From contig JAFXAD010000058.1 of the NCBI GenBank assembly GCA_017522065.1, positions 62,001-126,000 on the forward strand: 64,000 nt of DNA, written 5' to 3'. Below, piece after piece: positions 8,182-17,774 of the stretch. Source of the DNA: Bacteroidales bacterium (GTDB lineage Bacteria > Bacteroidota > Bacteroidia > Bacteroidales > P3). The notes below the pieces were generated by a model. It was not told the origin of the DNA. It saw only the letters and a list, made by a program, of their open reading frames with translations, and did not search any database. Within the stretch, counting starts at the first letter, position 1. Every line of letters starts with the position of its first letter. The translations under genes and the position numbers were made by a program.

Positions 8182-11100
8182 TTAGGATATTGTGGCGCTT
8201 TGGGTGAGGGCGCTGATGCGTTCGATGGCGGAGCGGATGGAGTCGACGTTGTCGCAGACGAGGGAGAGCCGTTCGGTTGTTTCGCGGAGATGAGCGCTGC
8301 GAGGGTGGTTCTGGGCATAGGAGATAAGGCGGTTGAAATTGTCGGACTTGTAGAAGGGGTTCTGCTGGTTCGAAGTGAAGTAGCAGACCATTTTGGATTG
8401 TTTGAGTACGATTTTTTCGATGCCGAAATCTTTGGCCATGCGGCGGAGAGTGATGGTGAGGATGAGCTCCTGTGTGGGTTGGGGTATAGGCCCGAAGCGG
8501 TCGATGAGATGTTCGCGGTAGGTGTCGAGGTCGTTTTCGGCTGAGAGGTCGTTGAGCTGTTTGTAGAGCTGCAGACGTTCACCGATGTTGGAGACGTAGT
8601 CGTCGGGAATGAGGACTTCGAGGTCGGTCTCGACGGTACACTCCTTGACGAACGGAGAACTGAGAACGGAGAACTGGGAACTGGCTGCCGCGTCGGCATT
8701 TTCGTTTTCGTTTTGCGCTTTGACGTCTGGATGGAAGAGGTCGTGGAATTCGGTCTCTTTGAGTTCGTCGATGGCTTCGTTGAGGATTTTGTGGTACATG
8801 TCGTAGCCGATTTCGCTGATGAAGCCTGACTGTTCGGCACCGAGGATGTTGCCTGCGCCTCGAATGTCGAGGTCGCGCATGGCGATGTTGAAACCGCTGC
8901 CGACGGAGGCAAATTCCTCGATGGCGCGGAGCCTCTTCTGCGCGTCGTCGGTAAGGACGCTGAAGGAGGGAACGAGCATATAGCAGAAGGCCTTGCGGTT
9001 GCTGCGTCCGACGCGTCCTCGCATCTGGTGTAGGTCGCTTAGTCCAAACTGCTGTGCGTTGTTGATGATCATGGTGTTGGCGTTGGGTATGTCGAGACCG
9101 TTTTCGATGATGGCTGTAGCCACGAGGACATCGATTTCGCCTTCGATGAATCGCATCATGGTGTCCTCGACTTGTTTGCCGTCCATTTGTCCGTGTGCCA
9201 CGGCGACGGTGGCGTCGGGTACGAGGCGCGAGACGAGTCCGGCCATTTCGGTGAGGTTTTCGACGCGGTTGGAGATGAAGAAGACCTGCCCGTCGCGCGA
9301 GAGTTCGTAGCTGATTGCATCGCGGATGAGGTCCTCGCTGAAAGGCGACAGCTCGGTTTGTATGGGCTGGCGGTTGGGAGGAGGAGTCTGTATGACGCTG
9401 AGGTCGCGTGCGCCCATGAGCGAGAACTGGAGTGTGCGCGGAATGGGGGTGGCTGTGAGGGTGAGCACATCGACGTTGGTGCGCATCTGCTTGAGTTTTT
9501 CCTTGACGCTGACGCCGAATTTCTGTTCCTCGTCGATGATGAGGAGTCCGAGGTCTTTGAACTTGAGTTTGGCGTTGGTGATGGCGTGTGTACCGATAAG
9601 GATATCGATGTGTCCGCTTTCGAGGTCGCGGGCTATCTGGTTTTTCTCTTTTGCGGTACGGAATCGGTTGAGGTAGTCGATGTTGACCGGCAAACCTTTG
9701 AGACGTTCGACGAATGTGTTGTAGTGCTGAAAAGCAAGAATGGTGGAGGGAACGAGGACGGCGACCTGTTTGGAGTCGCACACTGCCTTGAAGGCGGCTC
9801 GTATGGCCACTTCGGTTTTGCCGAATCCAACATCGCCACAGACGAGTCGGTCCATTGGTGCTGTGGATTCCATGTCGTGTTTGACGTCGATAGTGGCTTT
9901 GAGCTGGTCGGGAGTGTCCTCGTACATGAAGCTGGCTTCGAGTTCGTTCTGAAGGTAGCTGTCGGCACTGAAGGCGAATCCGCGAGTGGCTTTGCGTTTG
10001 GCGTAGAGCTGGATGAGGTCCTTGGCGATATCTTTGACCTGCTTTTTGGTCTTCTGTTTCAGTACCTGCCAAGTGTTGCTGCCGAGGCGGTTGAGCGTTG
10101 GGGCGACACCTTCTTTGCCTACATAGCGGCTAATTTTGTGGAGACCGTGTATGCTGATGTAGAGAGTGTCGTTGTTCTTGTATACGAGTCTGATGACCTC
10201 TTGCTGGTGTCCGTTGGTCTCGATTTTTTCCAGTCCGGAGAAGCGTCCGACGCCATAGTCGATGTGCGTGACGTAGTCGCCAGGTTTGAGTTCGAAGAGT
10301 TCTTTGAGTGTCAGTGCCTCGCGGTTGCTGCTCAGGTCACGGACGGTGTATTTGTGGTAGCGGTCGAAAATCTCGTGGTCGGTAAAGCAGACCAACAGCT
10401 GCTCGTCGTCGATGAAACCGTTGTGTATTTGGCAATCGAGTGTGTCGAAGCGCAAAGTGTCGTCGTGAGGGAAAATCTTGTCGAGACGGCGTCGTTGCTG
10501 TTCGCTCGAGACGCTGATGAATAATTGGTAGCCTTTCCGGTAGTAGTCGTCGAGCGTCTGACGGAGGAGGTCGAACTGCTTGTTGAAGGCTGGCTGCGGC
10601 CGACTTTGGGTCTGCATTTCGACGAAGGAGTTGGCCGTAGTGAAAAAGAAGGAGTTGCCGGACTCGATGACGCGGCAGTTTATGAGTTCTTTTATAAATT
10701 CGTTGGCAGACGAGTACAGTTGGTCTGGGGCTGCTTTTTTTAGCCTGACAAGTCCCTGCTGTTTGTCTTGCTGTATCTTGTCGAATTCGGAGCGGGCTGC
10801 GGCATAGGATTTTTCTATGGTCTCGCAGACGTACATCAATCCCTGGCCCCAAACGATATCGTCGCTCGAGAAATAATGCAGCAGGTTGACCTTGGGGCTT
10901 TCTGTCTGTGTGAATGAGGAGTTTTCGCCCGATTGGAGGTTGGGTATGATGCTGACTTGGTCGTAGTGGCGGATGGAGAGTTGCGTTACGGGGTCGAAAG
11001 AGCGTAGCGAATCGACAGTGTCGTCGAAAAATTCGATGCGGAAGGGATTCTCGTTGGCGAAGGAGAAGACGTCGATAATACCGCCCCTGACGGCGAACTG

Positions 11101-11637
11101 ACCAGGCTGGACGACAAAGTCGACACGTTCGAAGTTATATTCCTGAAGGACATCGATAACGAAATCCATGTCGAGATGCGCTCCTTTGACGACGGAGAGC
11201 ATGTTGTGGTTGAGGGTTTGTGGCGATACGACCTTTTCGGCAAGAGCCTCTGGATATGAGACGAGAACCATAGCGCGCCCCGAATTGAGCTGCTTGATCA
11301 CTTCGGAGCGCATGAGTACGTTGGCGTTGTCGGTCTCTTCGGTCTGGTAAGGCTTGCGGTAGGTTGTCGGGAAGAGGAGCACCCTCTTACGCTCGATTTC
11401 GTTGCCCGCCTCGTCGAGGAGTGTCTCGATGTCGTTCTGGAGGTAGTAAGCGTCCTCCTTCGAGGCAACGATGAAGAGGAAATTGCGGTCGGGATAAAGG
11501 GAGGCCAGTGTCGCACCGACAACCGAGGTGAGGCTTCCTGTGAGTCCCTTGACGTGAATACGGTTGGCTCCAGAAACAATGGCATCGGTAAGCCGAGTGA
11601 CGATTTTTGAATTTTTGTAGAGTTCTGTCAGTTGCAT
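8182..11637 (-). CDS. mfd: Transcription-repair coupling factor Mfd
   Basis: 1151 residues, the usual size. Mfd is a DNA translocase that removes RNA polymerase stalled at lesions and recruits UvrA. The N-terminal third is the UvrB-like module, the polymerase-interaction region lies near LFELKPGDYVTHIDYGVGRF, and the helicase motifs follow: Walker A GDVGFGKTE (about residue 603), the DEEQ box, and LTATPIPRTLQFSLMGARDLS. The C-terminal domain begins at ECTVETDLEVLIPDDYV. Directly before it, residues about 984-996 (SSQFSVLSSPF) are encoded by five units of a seven-base repeat found elsewhere in the window (8652-8686). This is the variable D6/D7 linker, so function is probably kept. Divergent from porX. 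Confidence 0.96.
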   Translation of the reverse strand: MQLTELYKNSKIVTRLTDAIVSGANRIHVKGLTGSLTSVVGATLASLYPDRNFLFIVASKEDAYYLQNDIETLLDEAGNEIERKRVLLFPTTYRKPYQTEETDNANVLMRSEVIKQLNSGRAMVLVSYPEALAEKVVSPQTLNHNMLSVVKGAHLDMDFVIDVLQEYNFERVDFVVQPGQFAVRGGIIDVFSFANENPFRIEFFDDTVDSLRSFDPVTQLSIRHYDQVSIIPNLQSGENSSFTQTESPKVNLLHYFSSDDIVWGQGLMYVCETIEKSYAAARSEFDKIQQDKQQGLVRLKKAAPDQLYSSANEFIKELINCRVIESGNSFFFTTANSFVEMQTQSRPQPAFNKQFDLLRQTLDDYYRKGYQLFISVSSEQQRRRLDKIFPHDDTLRFDTLDCQIHNGFIDDEQLLVCFTDHEIFDRYHKYTVRDLSSNREALTLKELFELKPGDYVTHIDYGVGRFSGLEKIETNGHQQEVIRLVYKNNDTLYISIHGLHKISRYVGKEGVAPTLNRLGSNTWQVLKQKTKKQVKDIAKDLIQLYAKRKATRGFAFSADSYLQNELEASFMYEDTPDQLKATIDVKHDMESTAPMDRLVCGDVGFGKTEVAIRAAFKAVCDSKQVAVLVPSTILAFQHYNTFVERLKGLPVNIDYLNRFRTAKEKNQIARDLESGHIDILIGTHAITNAKLKFKDLGLLIIDEEQKFGVSVKEKLKQMRTNVDVLTLTATPIPRTLQFSLMGARDLSVIQTPPPNRQPIQTELSPFSEDLIRDAISYELSRDGQVFFISNRVENLTEMAGLVSRLVPDATVAVAHGQMDGKQVEDTMMRFIEGEIDVLVATAIIENGLDIPNANTMIINNAQQFGLSDLHQMRGRVGRSNRKAFCYMLVPSFSVLTDDAQKRLRAIEEFASVGSGFNIAMRDLDIRGAGNILGAEQSGFISEIGYDMYHKILNEAIDELKETEFHDLFHPDVKAQNENENADAAASSQFSVLSSPFVKECTVETDLEVLIPDDYVSNIGERLQLYKQLNDLSAENDLDTYREHLIDRFGPIPQPTQELILTITLRRMAKDFGIEKIVLKQSKMVCYFTSNQQNPFYKSDNFNRLISYAQNHPRSAHLRETTERLSLVCDNVDSIRSAIERISALTQSATIS
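8650..8691. repeat. Heptamer repeat element, copy A (inside mfd)
   Basis: On the plus strand five units: ACGGAGA, ACTGAGA, ACGGAGA, ACTGGGA, ACTGGCT. The 42 bases 8650-8691 match 18374-18415 at 38 positions. Read through in frame by mfd. Confidence 0.9.
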
Positions 11638-11762
11638 GTTTTGATTTGACAGTCAGATGTTTATTTAAGAGGTGTAAAAGCTGGTTTTACGTTTTTGAAG
11701 ATACAAAGATACGAAAAAAGAGAAAAATCCGTTTTGTGTGGACAAACAATAAAACGAGAAAC

Positions 11763-13310
11763 ATGGAGAAAATCAGCATACTTTGGGCGGACGACGAGAT
11801 AGACATGTTGAAGCCGCACATTTTGTTCTTGGAAGAAAAGGGATATAGAGTGATACCTGTGACGTCGGGCAACGAAGCTCTCGAGGAGTTGAGTGAAGGA
11901 GGCGTGGATATAGTGTTTCTGGACGAGAATATGCCCGGCCTGAGCGGACTGGCGACGCTGACGGAGATAAAGAGCCGCTACCCGCGCCTTCCGGTCATAA
12001 TGATTACCAAGAGCGAGGAAGAGCATATCATGGATGAGGCTCTTGGTGGCAAAATTTCGGATTATCTCATTAAGCCTGTGAATCCTAACCAGATACTGCT
12101 GACGGTGAAGAAACATACCGAGGCCAAAAGGCTTGTCAGCGAGAAGTCGACATTCAGCTATCAGCAAGAGTTCAGGGACATCAGTATGCGCCTGTCGGAC
12201 CGTCTGAATGCCGAAGAGTGGATTGAACTGTACAAAAAATTGGTATATTGGGATTTGGAACTTTCGTCGACCGACGACGAGAATATCCACGATATCTTCA
12301 TATCACAGAAGTCGGAGGCTGGCAAGATGTTCAGCAAGTTCTACGAACAGCATTACATTGATTGGGTCAACGGCGAGTCGGAGAAGCCGCTGATGTCTCC
12401 AACGGTGGTGCGCGAGCGTCTGTTCCCGCTTCTGGAGGACGAACGCCCAACATTCATGATTGTCATCGACAACTTCCGGTATGACCAGTGGAAATATATA
12501 CAGCCGTTTGTGGAGCAGTATCTCCATACCGAGCGCGACGAGATATACTATAGCATCATACCCACCACCACGCAGTTTGCCCGCAACAGCATGTTTGCCG
12601 GATTGATGCCGGCCGAGATTGAGCGGAAATATCCGCAATATTGGGTGAATGAGGACGAGGAGGGCTTCAAGAACCAGTTCGAAAGCGAGCTGATGGGAGA
12701 GAACCTGAAGCGTCATGGTTTCAACATAAAGCATACATACAACAAGGTCCTCAACGCACAACACGGAAAGAAACTGTTGGACAATCTGCCGAATTTGATG
12801 CACAATAAGCTGAATATCATTATCTACAATTTTATCGACATGCTTTCCCATGCACGCACCGACTCGAACATTGTGCGCGAGTTGGCTGAGGACGAGCGGG
12901 CCTATCGCTCGGTGACGCTGTCATGGTTGGAGCACTCGCCGCTGCTGGAGGTGATAAAATTCCTGTCGGAGCATCAAGCCAACGTCGTGATAACGACAGA
13001 CCATGGCTCGGTGAAGATCGACAATCCGGTGCGAGTGAAGGGCGACCGCGACATTTCGGTCAACCTGCGATACAAGCAAGGTCGCCTGCTTGACTACAAT
13101 CCAAAACAAGTATTCGAGGTGAAAGAGCCGCGCAAGATATTCCTGCCCAAGCGTTATATCACATCGCCTTACATCTTTGCCCACAATGGCGATTTCTTTG
13201 CCTATCCGAACAACTACAACCAGTATGTCCAGTACTATATGAACACTTTCCAGCACGGGGGCATCTCGATGGAGGAGATACTGATACCGTTCGTCACGTT
13301 GCGGAGCTGA
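11763..13310 (+). CDS. porX: PorX, T9SS response regulator with PglZ-type phosphatase domain
   Basis: 515 residues from ATG 11763 (an in-frame start further upstream would overlap mfd); P. gingivalis PorX is about the same length. The N-terminal receiver domain has the acidic pair D10/D11, phosphoacceptor Asp54 (VFLDENMPG) and conserved Lys (MITKSEEE). The remainder is an alkaline-phosphatase-superfamily PglZ domain with VIDNFRYDQW, TTTQFARNSMFAG and VVITTDHGS metal-site motifs. With the kinase PorY and a sigma factor, PorX controls expression of type IX secretion genes. Divergent from mfd. Its presence fits the T9SS cargo encoded elsewhere in the window; PorY is not in the window. Confidence 0.93.
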   Translation: MEKISILWADDEIDMLKPHILFLEEKGYRVIPVTSGNEALEELSEGGVDIVFLDENMPGLSGLATLTEIKSRYPRLPVIMITKSEEEHIMDEALGGKISDYLIKPVNPNQILLTVKKHTEAKRLVSEKSTFSYQQEFRDISMRLSDRLNAEEWIELYKKLVYWDLELSSTDDENIHDIFISQKSEAGKMFSKFYEQHYIDWVNGESEKPLMSPTVVRERLFPLLEDERPTFMIVIDNFRYDQWKYIQPFVEQYLHTERDEIYYSIIPTTTQFARNSMFAGLMPAEIERKYPQYWVNEDEEGFKNQFESELMGENLKRHGFNIKHTYNKVLNAQHGKKLLDNLPNLMHNKLNIIIYNFIDMLSHARTDSNIVRELAEDERAYRSVTLSWLEHSPLLEVIKFLSEHQANVVITTDHGSVKIDNPVRVKGDRDISVNLRYKQGRLLDYNPKQVFEVKEPRKIFLPKRYITSPYIFAHNGDFFAYPNNYNQYVQYYMNTFQHGGISMEEILIPFVTLRS

Positions 13311-13363
13311 GAACGGCGAATTGCTCGAATTACTCGAAGTTACGCAGAATGATTTCAGACTGA

Positions 13364-14215
13364 TTACTCTAATAGCAGGTCGAGACATTGCTCGATGGGA
13401 ATGCCGAGGCATTTGTCCTGCTGGTCTTGGTTGCGGCTGATGAGGCTGCTGACGACGTTCATAGCTGTCTGAGTGCTCTCTTTGAGGGTTTTGCCGTTAA
13501 GGAGGTGTCCGATGAGGACAGCGGAGAAGATGTCGCCTGTGCCGTGGAAAAGGACAGGGATTTCTTCGTAGTCGATACGGAAGTATGCACCTTCGTCAAG
13601 GTTTTGGGCGAAGCCGTTGAGCGGCGCGTCGCTGCGTCGTCCGACGACACATGGGTGCCCGTCGACTTTGGCACTGGTGATGATGGCCGATTTGGCTCCG
13701 AGTTGGACAATGAGGTCGAGCATGTGGCAAGCTTCGTCCCACGACTGTCCGTCGGGTTTGAATGGTGTGTCGGTCAGGTAGCAAGCTTCAGTATAGTTGG
13801 GGAAGGTGAGGTCGGCCATGCTGACCATTTCGCGCATCAGCTCCACCTGGCGAATGCCCATACCGTTGTAGAGACGTCCGTTGTCGCCCATGATTGGGTC
13901 GACAAAGATGGTCGTACCATCGCGGTGTAGCAAAGAGCAGTAATCGATGACGATGCGAGCTTGTTCTTCGCTGAACATCAGTCCGGTGCATGCGGCATCA
14001 AAGCGAAAGCCGAGCTGTTGCCAGACGGGTATGGCACCACGCATGTATTCGGTTGTCTCCAGGATGTTGAATCGTCCGTAGTCGAGCGTGTTGGAGACGA
14101 GTGCTGTGGGGAGGTTGAAGGTGGAATGGCCCATGTAGGTGAGGATTGGCATCATTGCAACCATACCCACATGGCTGTGGCCTACGACATCGTTTATGAG
14201 AAGTATCTGTTTCAA
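13364..14215 (-). CDS. pdxY: Pyridoxamine/pyridoxal kinase (PfkB-like fold)
   Basis: 283 residues. The opening ILLINDVVGHSHVGMVAMMPIL and the C-terminal GTGDIFSAVLIGHLL motif (anion hole and catalytic Asp) are those of the pyridoxal-kinase branch of the ribokinase fold, which phosphorylates vitamin B6 vitamers with ATP in salvage. VDPIMGDNG is also conserved. Annotated homologues in Bacteroidales are usually called pyridoxamine kinase. Convergent with porX, 53 bases between the stops. Confidence 0.85.
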   Translation of the reverse strand: MKQILLINDVVGHSHVGMVAMMPILTYMGHSTFNLPTALVSNTLDYGRFNILETTEYMRGAIPVWQQLGFRFDAACTGLMFSEEQARIVIDYCSLLHRDGTTIFVDPIMGDNGRLYNGMGIRQVELMREMVSMADLTFPNYTEACYLTDTPFKPDGQSWDEACHMLDLIVQLGAKSAIITSAKVDGHPCVVGRRSDAPLNGFAQNLDEGAYFRIDYEEIPVLFHGTGDIFSAVLIGHLLNGKTLKESTQTAMNVVSSLISRNQDQQDKCLGIPIEQCLDLLLE

Positions 14216-14293
14216 TTTTAATGTTATTTACGTGCGAAAAAGTTTTTTTTGCGGTTGCTGTGGATTGAGTTTTTTGTGGGCTTGGACAAACGG

Positions 14294-15373
14294 CTATTTT
14301 ATTTTGGCGACCACGTATTCAGATTGGGTTCCTATGCGGTATTTTGCGCCCCAGATTCCGAGTCCCGAACTGACATAATAGCTGGTTGTGCCGCGCTGGT
14401 GACTGCCCCACGAGCATTCGTACAGCATATCGGTAATCCAGGATAGGGGCCACACCTGTCCGCGATGTGTGTGCCCGCTCAGCTGGAAGTCGATGCCGCA
14501 TTGCTCGGCCTCCTCGAGGTGATAGGGCTGGTGGTCAAGAAGTATGGTGTAGTTAGAGTCGTTGATATTGAAATCATCAAGTTTTTTTCGGTTGCGGTTG
14601 CTGCGGTCGTCGCGACCGATGATGGTGATGTCGTTTAAGGTTACTGCCGTGTCGATGAGCAGGTTGATGCCCGCGTCGCTGTAGAATTTCTCGGCATCGG
14701 GTTCGCCTGCTATGTATTCATGGTTGCCCAAGCAAGCGTAAACGGGTGCCTTGATTCGGCGAAATTCGGCGGCCATGTCTTCTTCGATTACAGGACGGAA
14801 GCTATAGTCGATGATGTCGCCTGCAATCAGCACCAAATCCGGCTTTTCGGCATTGATGATATCAACCCATCGAGCCAGGTCGCTGCGGCGGTTGTGGTAG
14901 CCGATATGCAGGTCGGAAGCCATTACCAATGTCAGCGGCTGCCCAATACGGCCATTGCTGTCGAGGTCGATGGCTACACGTTGCTTGTGGCGGTAGTGGA
15001 TTCCGGCGCAGACAAAGAGGGCCGACATCAGGACGGCAATTCCGATGCTTGTGGGCAGGTTGTCGTGCAGCATTGTTCTCGGCACTATGTGCAAAAGCCT
15101 GCCCAAGTCGAGCAGCAGGAATGTCATCATCAGGTAAAAAAGGATGATAAGCGTTTTGTTGCCAATGTTGTATATTGCCGATGCGATGTCGAGCGGCAGA
15201 CGATTCATGAGCGGGGCGAATCCTACGAATTCGAGCGCAAAGCAGAGCACCCCGAGTCCCACAAGCACCCATTTGGCCCAAAGCGCCACAGGAACTATCG
15301 CCCAGATATGCCATCCGACGTATACGAGCAGTCCGACAAGTATCAGTATTAATGTAATTATTCTTAGTAACAA
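14294..15373 (-). CDS. Membrane-anchored metallophosphoesterase (YaeI-like)
   Basis: 359 residues. Three or four hydrophobic helices fill roughly residues 1-120, followed by a calcineurin-like phosphoesterase domain with the metal-site motifs ASDLHIGYHN, GDIIDYS, GNHEY and LSGHTHRGQVWP. Likely a membrane phosphodiesterase or phosphatase, as in YaeI-type proteins; the substrate is unknown. The start is uncertain. The only initiator near the N-terminus is TTG at 15373, which abuts a nine-base tandem repeat that stays open in the same frame, so the repeat may have replaced the original start region. Downstream of tex in the same direction. Confidence 0.82.
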   Translation of the reverse strand: MLLRIITLILILVGLLVYVGWHIWAIVPVALWAKWVLVGLGVLCFALEFVGFAPLMNRLPLDIASAIYNIGNKTLIILFYLMMTFLLLDLGRLLHIVPRTMLHDNLPTSIGIAVLMSALFVCAGIHYRHKQRVAIDLDSNGRIGQPLTLVMASDLHIGYHNRRSDLARWVDIINAEKPDLVLIAGDIIDYSFRPVIEEDMAAEFRRIKAPVYACLGNHEYIAGEPDAEKFYSDAGINLLIDTAVTLNDITIIGRDDRSNRNRKKLDDFNINDSNYTILLDHQPYHLEEAEQCGIDFQLSGHTHRGQVWPLSWITDMLYECSWGSHQRGTTSYYVSSGLGIWGAKYRIGTQSEYVVAKIK

Positions 15374-15427
15374 GGGTTTGATGGGTTTAATGGGTTTAAT
15401 GGGATTAATGGGATTAATGGGGTTTGT
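15372..15427. repeat. Nonamer tandem repeat (ATGGGTTTA / ATGGGATTA)
   Basis: About six units of nine bases on the plus strand: AAGGGTTTG, ATGGGTTTA twice, ATGGGATTA twice, then ATGGGGTTT. It fills most of the gap between tex and the phosphoesterase gene. Confidence 0.9.
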
Positions 15428-15435
15428 GTATTTGT

Positions 15436-17562
15436 TTATAGTTTCATTGTCAGAGAGATACGGTGGCGACGGAGGTCTACTTCGATAACCTTGACCTGAA
15501 CGTGCTGATGGAGGTGAACAACCTCGTTGGGGTCGGCGACGCGGCGGTTGGCCAGCTGCGAGATGTGGACCAGCCCGTCCTGATGAACGCCGACATCGAC
15601 GAAGGCTCCAAAGGCTGTGATGTTTGTGACGATGCCCGGCAGCACCATGCCTTCGCGAAGGTCTTCGATGCGGGTCACGTTTTTGTCGAATTCGAAGATC
15701 TCGAATTTGGCTCGCGGATCGAGACCGGGTTTGTCAAGTTCTTTCATAATGTCTTGAAGCGTAGGCAGTCCGCAGTCGCCGGTGACGAACTGGTCGATGT
15801 TGATTTTGGAGCGCAGGTCGCGGTCTTTCATGAGCTGGTCCACGGTGGCGCCGACACCTTTAGCCATACGTTCGACAAGGGCATAGCGTTCGGGGTGAAC
15901 GGCACTGCGGTCGAGCGGGTTGTCGCTTTCGCGGACTCTGAGGAAGCCGGCGCATTGTTCGAAAGCTTTTTCGCCCAGGCGTGGCACATTCATCAGCTCG
16001 TGTCGGTTGCGGAAAGCTCCGTTTTGGTTGCGGTATTCTACTATTTTGGAGGCGAGAGCGGGTCCTATGCCGCTGACGTACGAGAGCAGTTCGCGGCTTG
16101 CGGTGTTGAGTTCGACGCCGACGCTGTTGACACAGCTGACGACGACATCCTCAAGGCTGTCGTGCAGCATTTTCTGGTCGACATCGTGCTGATATTGCCC
16201 TACGCCGATGCTTTTCGGGTCGATTTTTACCAGCTCGCTCAGCGGGTCCATCAGTCGTCGTCCGATGCTTACGGCTCCGCGAACGGTGACGTCGTAGTCG
16301 GGGAATTCGGCTCGTGCCACTTCGCTGGCGCTATAGACCGAGGCGCCGTTTTCGCTGACCATTACGGCGATGACTTTGTTCTTGAAGCGGCAGCGTTTCA
16401 CCACCTCTTCGGTCTCACGTCCGGCCGTGCCGTTGCCGATAGCGATGGCTTCGATTTTGAAGGCTTCGACAAGCGATTCGAGTTTCGAGACGGCGGCACG
16501 CTCTTCGCGCACGGAGGTGAAGGGGTAGATGGTCTCGTTGTGCAGCAGCTGTCCTTGTGCGTCGAGGCAGACGACTTTGCAACCGGTGCGGAAACCGGGG
16601 TCGATGGCCAGCGTACGCTTCTGTCCGAGAGGTGAAGCCAAGAGCAGTTGTCGCAAGTTCTCGGCAAAGACCTTGATGGCCTCGCGGTCGGCGCGCTCTT
16701 TGAGAGTGTTGTAGAATTCGGTTTCGATGGAAGGCTCGAGGAGTCGTTTGTAGCCGTCTTTTACGGCAAGAGCCACCTGCTCGCTCGATTCGTAGTTGCC
16801 GCGGACAAACTGGCGTTCCAGCGATTCGATGGCGGCCTTGTCGTCGTCAGGCACTATTCGGACACGCAGAAGGCCTTCGCTTTCTCCACGGAACATGGCA
16901 AGTATGCGGTGGGAGGGAGCACGCATGGCGTTTTCGTTCCAATCGAACCACGATTGGAATTTGGCGGCTTCCTCTTCTTTGGCTTTGACAACTTTGGACG
17001 AGAGCATTGCCTGTCGGCGGAAGATGTTGCGGACTTTGTTGCGTGCGGCGATGTCTTCGCTTACTTGTTCGGCAATGATGTCACGTGCACCGGCAAGTGC
17101 GTCGTCGCTGCTCGACACGCCTTTCTCTTCGTTGACATATTGCTCGGCCAACTGCTCTACGCTGCATTTGTATTGCTTGCGCAACTCGTCGGCCAGTGGC
17201 TGCAGGCCTTTTTCGATGGCCACCGAAGCGCGTGTCTTGCGTTTAGGCTTGTAGGGCAGGTAGATGTCTTCGAGTTCGGTAAGGCTTTCGGCTTTTTCGA
17301 TTTGAGCGCGGAGCTCGGGCGTGAGTTTGCCTTGCTCGTCGATGCTTTGCAGTATCGCCTCGCGACGTTTGTCGATTTCCTTGAGCTTGATGAGCATGTC
17401 GCGTATGGCAGCAATCTGTACCTCGTTCAGATTGCCAGTCATCTCTTTGCGATAGCGGGCGATGAAAGGTACGGTGGCACCTTGTTCGAGAAGTTCGATG
17501 GTCTTTTCTACCTGGCGTGTGCCGAGGTTGAGTTGCGTTGCTATATGTTGAGCGTAGTCCAT
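15436..17562 (-). CDS. tex: Tex family RNA-binding transcription accessory protein
   Basis: 708 residues. The N-terminal helical region starts with QVEKTIELLEQGATVPFIARYRKEMTG, typical of Tex. A YqgF/RNase-H-like domain follows (LAIDPGFRTGCKVVCLDAQG), then helix-hairpin-helix motifs (LLSYVSGIGPALASKIVEYR) and a C-terminal S1 domain (GIVTNITAFGAFVDVGVHQDGLVHIS), in the known order. Tex binds nucleic acid and associates with the transcription machinery; its precise role is unsettled. Upstream of the phosphoesterase gene, probably one transcript. Confidence 0.95.
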   Translation of the reverse strand: MDYAQHIATQLNLGTRQVEKTIELLEQGATVPFIARYRKEMTGNLNEVQIAAIRDMLIKLKEIDKRREAILQSIDEQGKLTPELRAQIEKAESLTELEDIYLPYKPKRKTRASVAIEKGLQPLADELRKQYKCSVEQLAEQYVNEEKGVSSSDDALAGARDIIAEQVSEDIAARNKVRNIFRRQAMLSSKVVKAKEEEAAKFQSWFDWNENAMRAPSHRILAMFRGESEGLLRVRIVPDDDKAAIESLERQFVRGNYESSEQVALAVKDGYKRLLEPSIETEFYNTLKERADREAIKVFAENLRQLLLASPLGQKRTLAIDPGFRTGCKVVCLDAQGQLLHNETIYPFTSVREERAAVSKLESLVEAFKIEAIAIGNGTAGRETEEVVKRCRFKNKVIAVMVSENGASVYSASEVARAEFPDYDVTVRGAVSIGRRLMDPLSELVKIDPKSIGVGQYQHDVDQKMLHDSLEDVVVSCVNSVGVELNTASRELLSYVSGIGPALASKIVEYRNQNGAFRNRHELMNVPRLGEKAFEQCAGFLRVRESDNPLDRSAVHPERYALVERMAKGVGATVDQLMKDRDLRSKINIDQFVTGDCGLPTLQDIMKELDKPGLDPRAKFEIFEFDKNVTRIEDLREGMVLPGIVTNITAFGAFVDVGVHQDGLVHISQLANRRVADPNEVVHLHQHVQVKVIEVDLRRHRISLTMKL

Positions 17563-17618
17563 TTGAAAATATTGGTTGATAGTTTGTTGGGCGATATCGG
17601 ATGACGACTATCAAAATG

Positions 17619-17649
17619 CAAAGTTACACTAAAAAGTTTAAAGGATAAA
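17619..17649 (-). promoter_or_regulatory. Probable tex promoter overlapping a heptamer repeat
   Basis: On the minus strand, TAACTTTG (17619-17626) with TTTAT (17645-17649) 18 nt upstream as the -33 element. The -33 sequence lies inside the AAAGGTT repeat. Confidence 0.5.
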
Positions 17650-17667
17650 GGTTAAAGTTTAAAGGTT
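17633..17667. repeat. Heptamer tandem repeat (AAAGGTT type), first array
   Basis: Five units: AAAGTTT, AAAGGAT, AAAGGTT, AAAGTTT, AAAGGTT. It lies between the divergent tex and 17775 genes. Confidence 0.85.
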
Positions 17668-17774
17668 GTGGTATGCAGGTATCCTTGTTTTGGAAATATC
17701 GAATAAAAAAATAATAATACCGAGTGTACAATATAATTATGCAGATATCGTTATAGCGTAAAACCATTAAAAAA

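Noticed and set aside
9172-10524. 450-codon frame opposite mfd
   Set aside because: Antisense shadow; mfd is conserved over the whole stretch.
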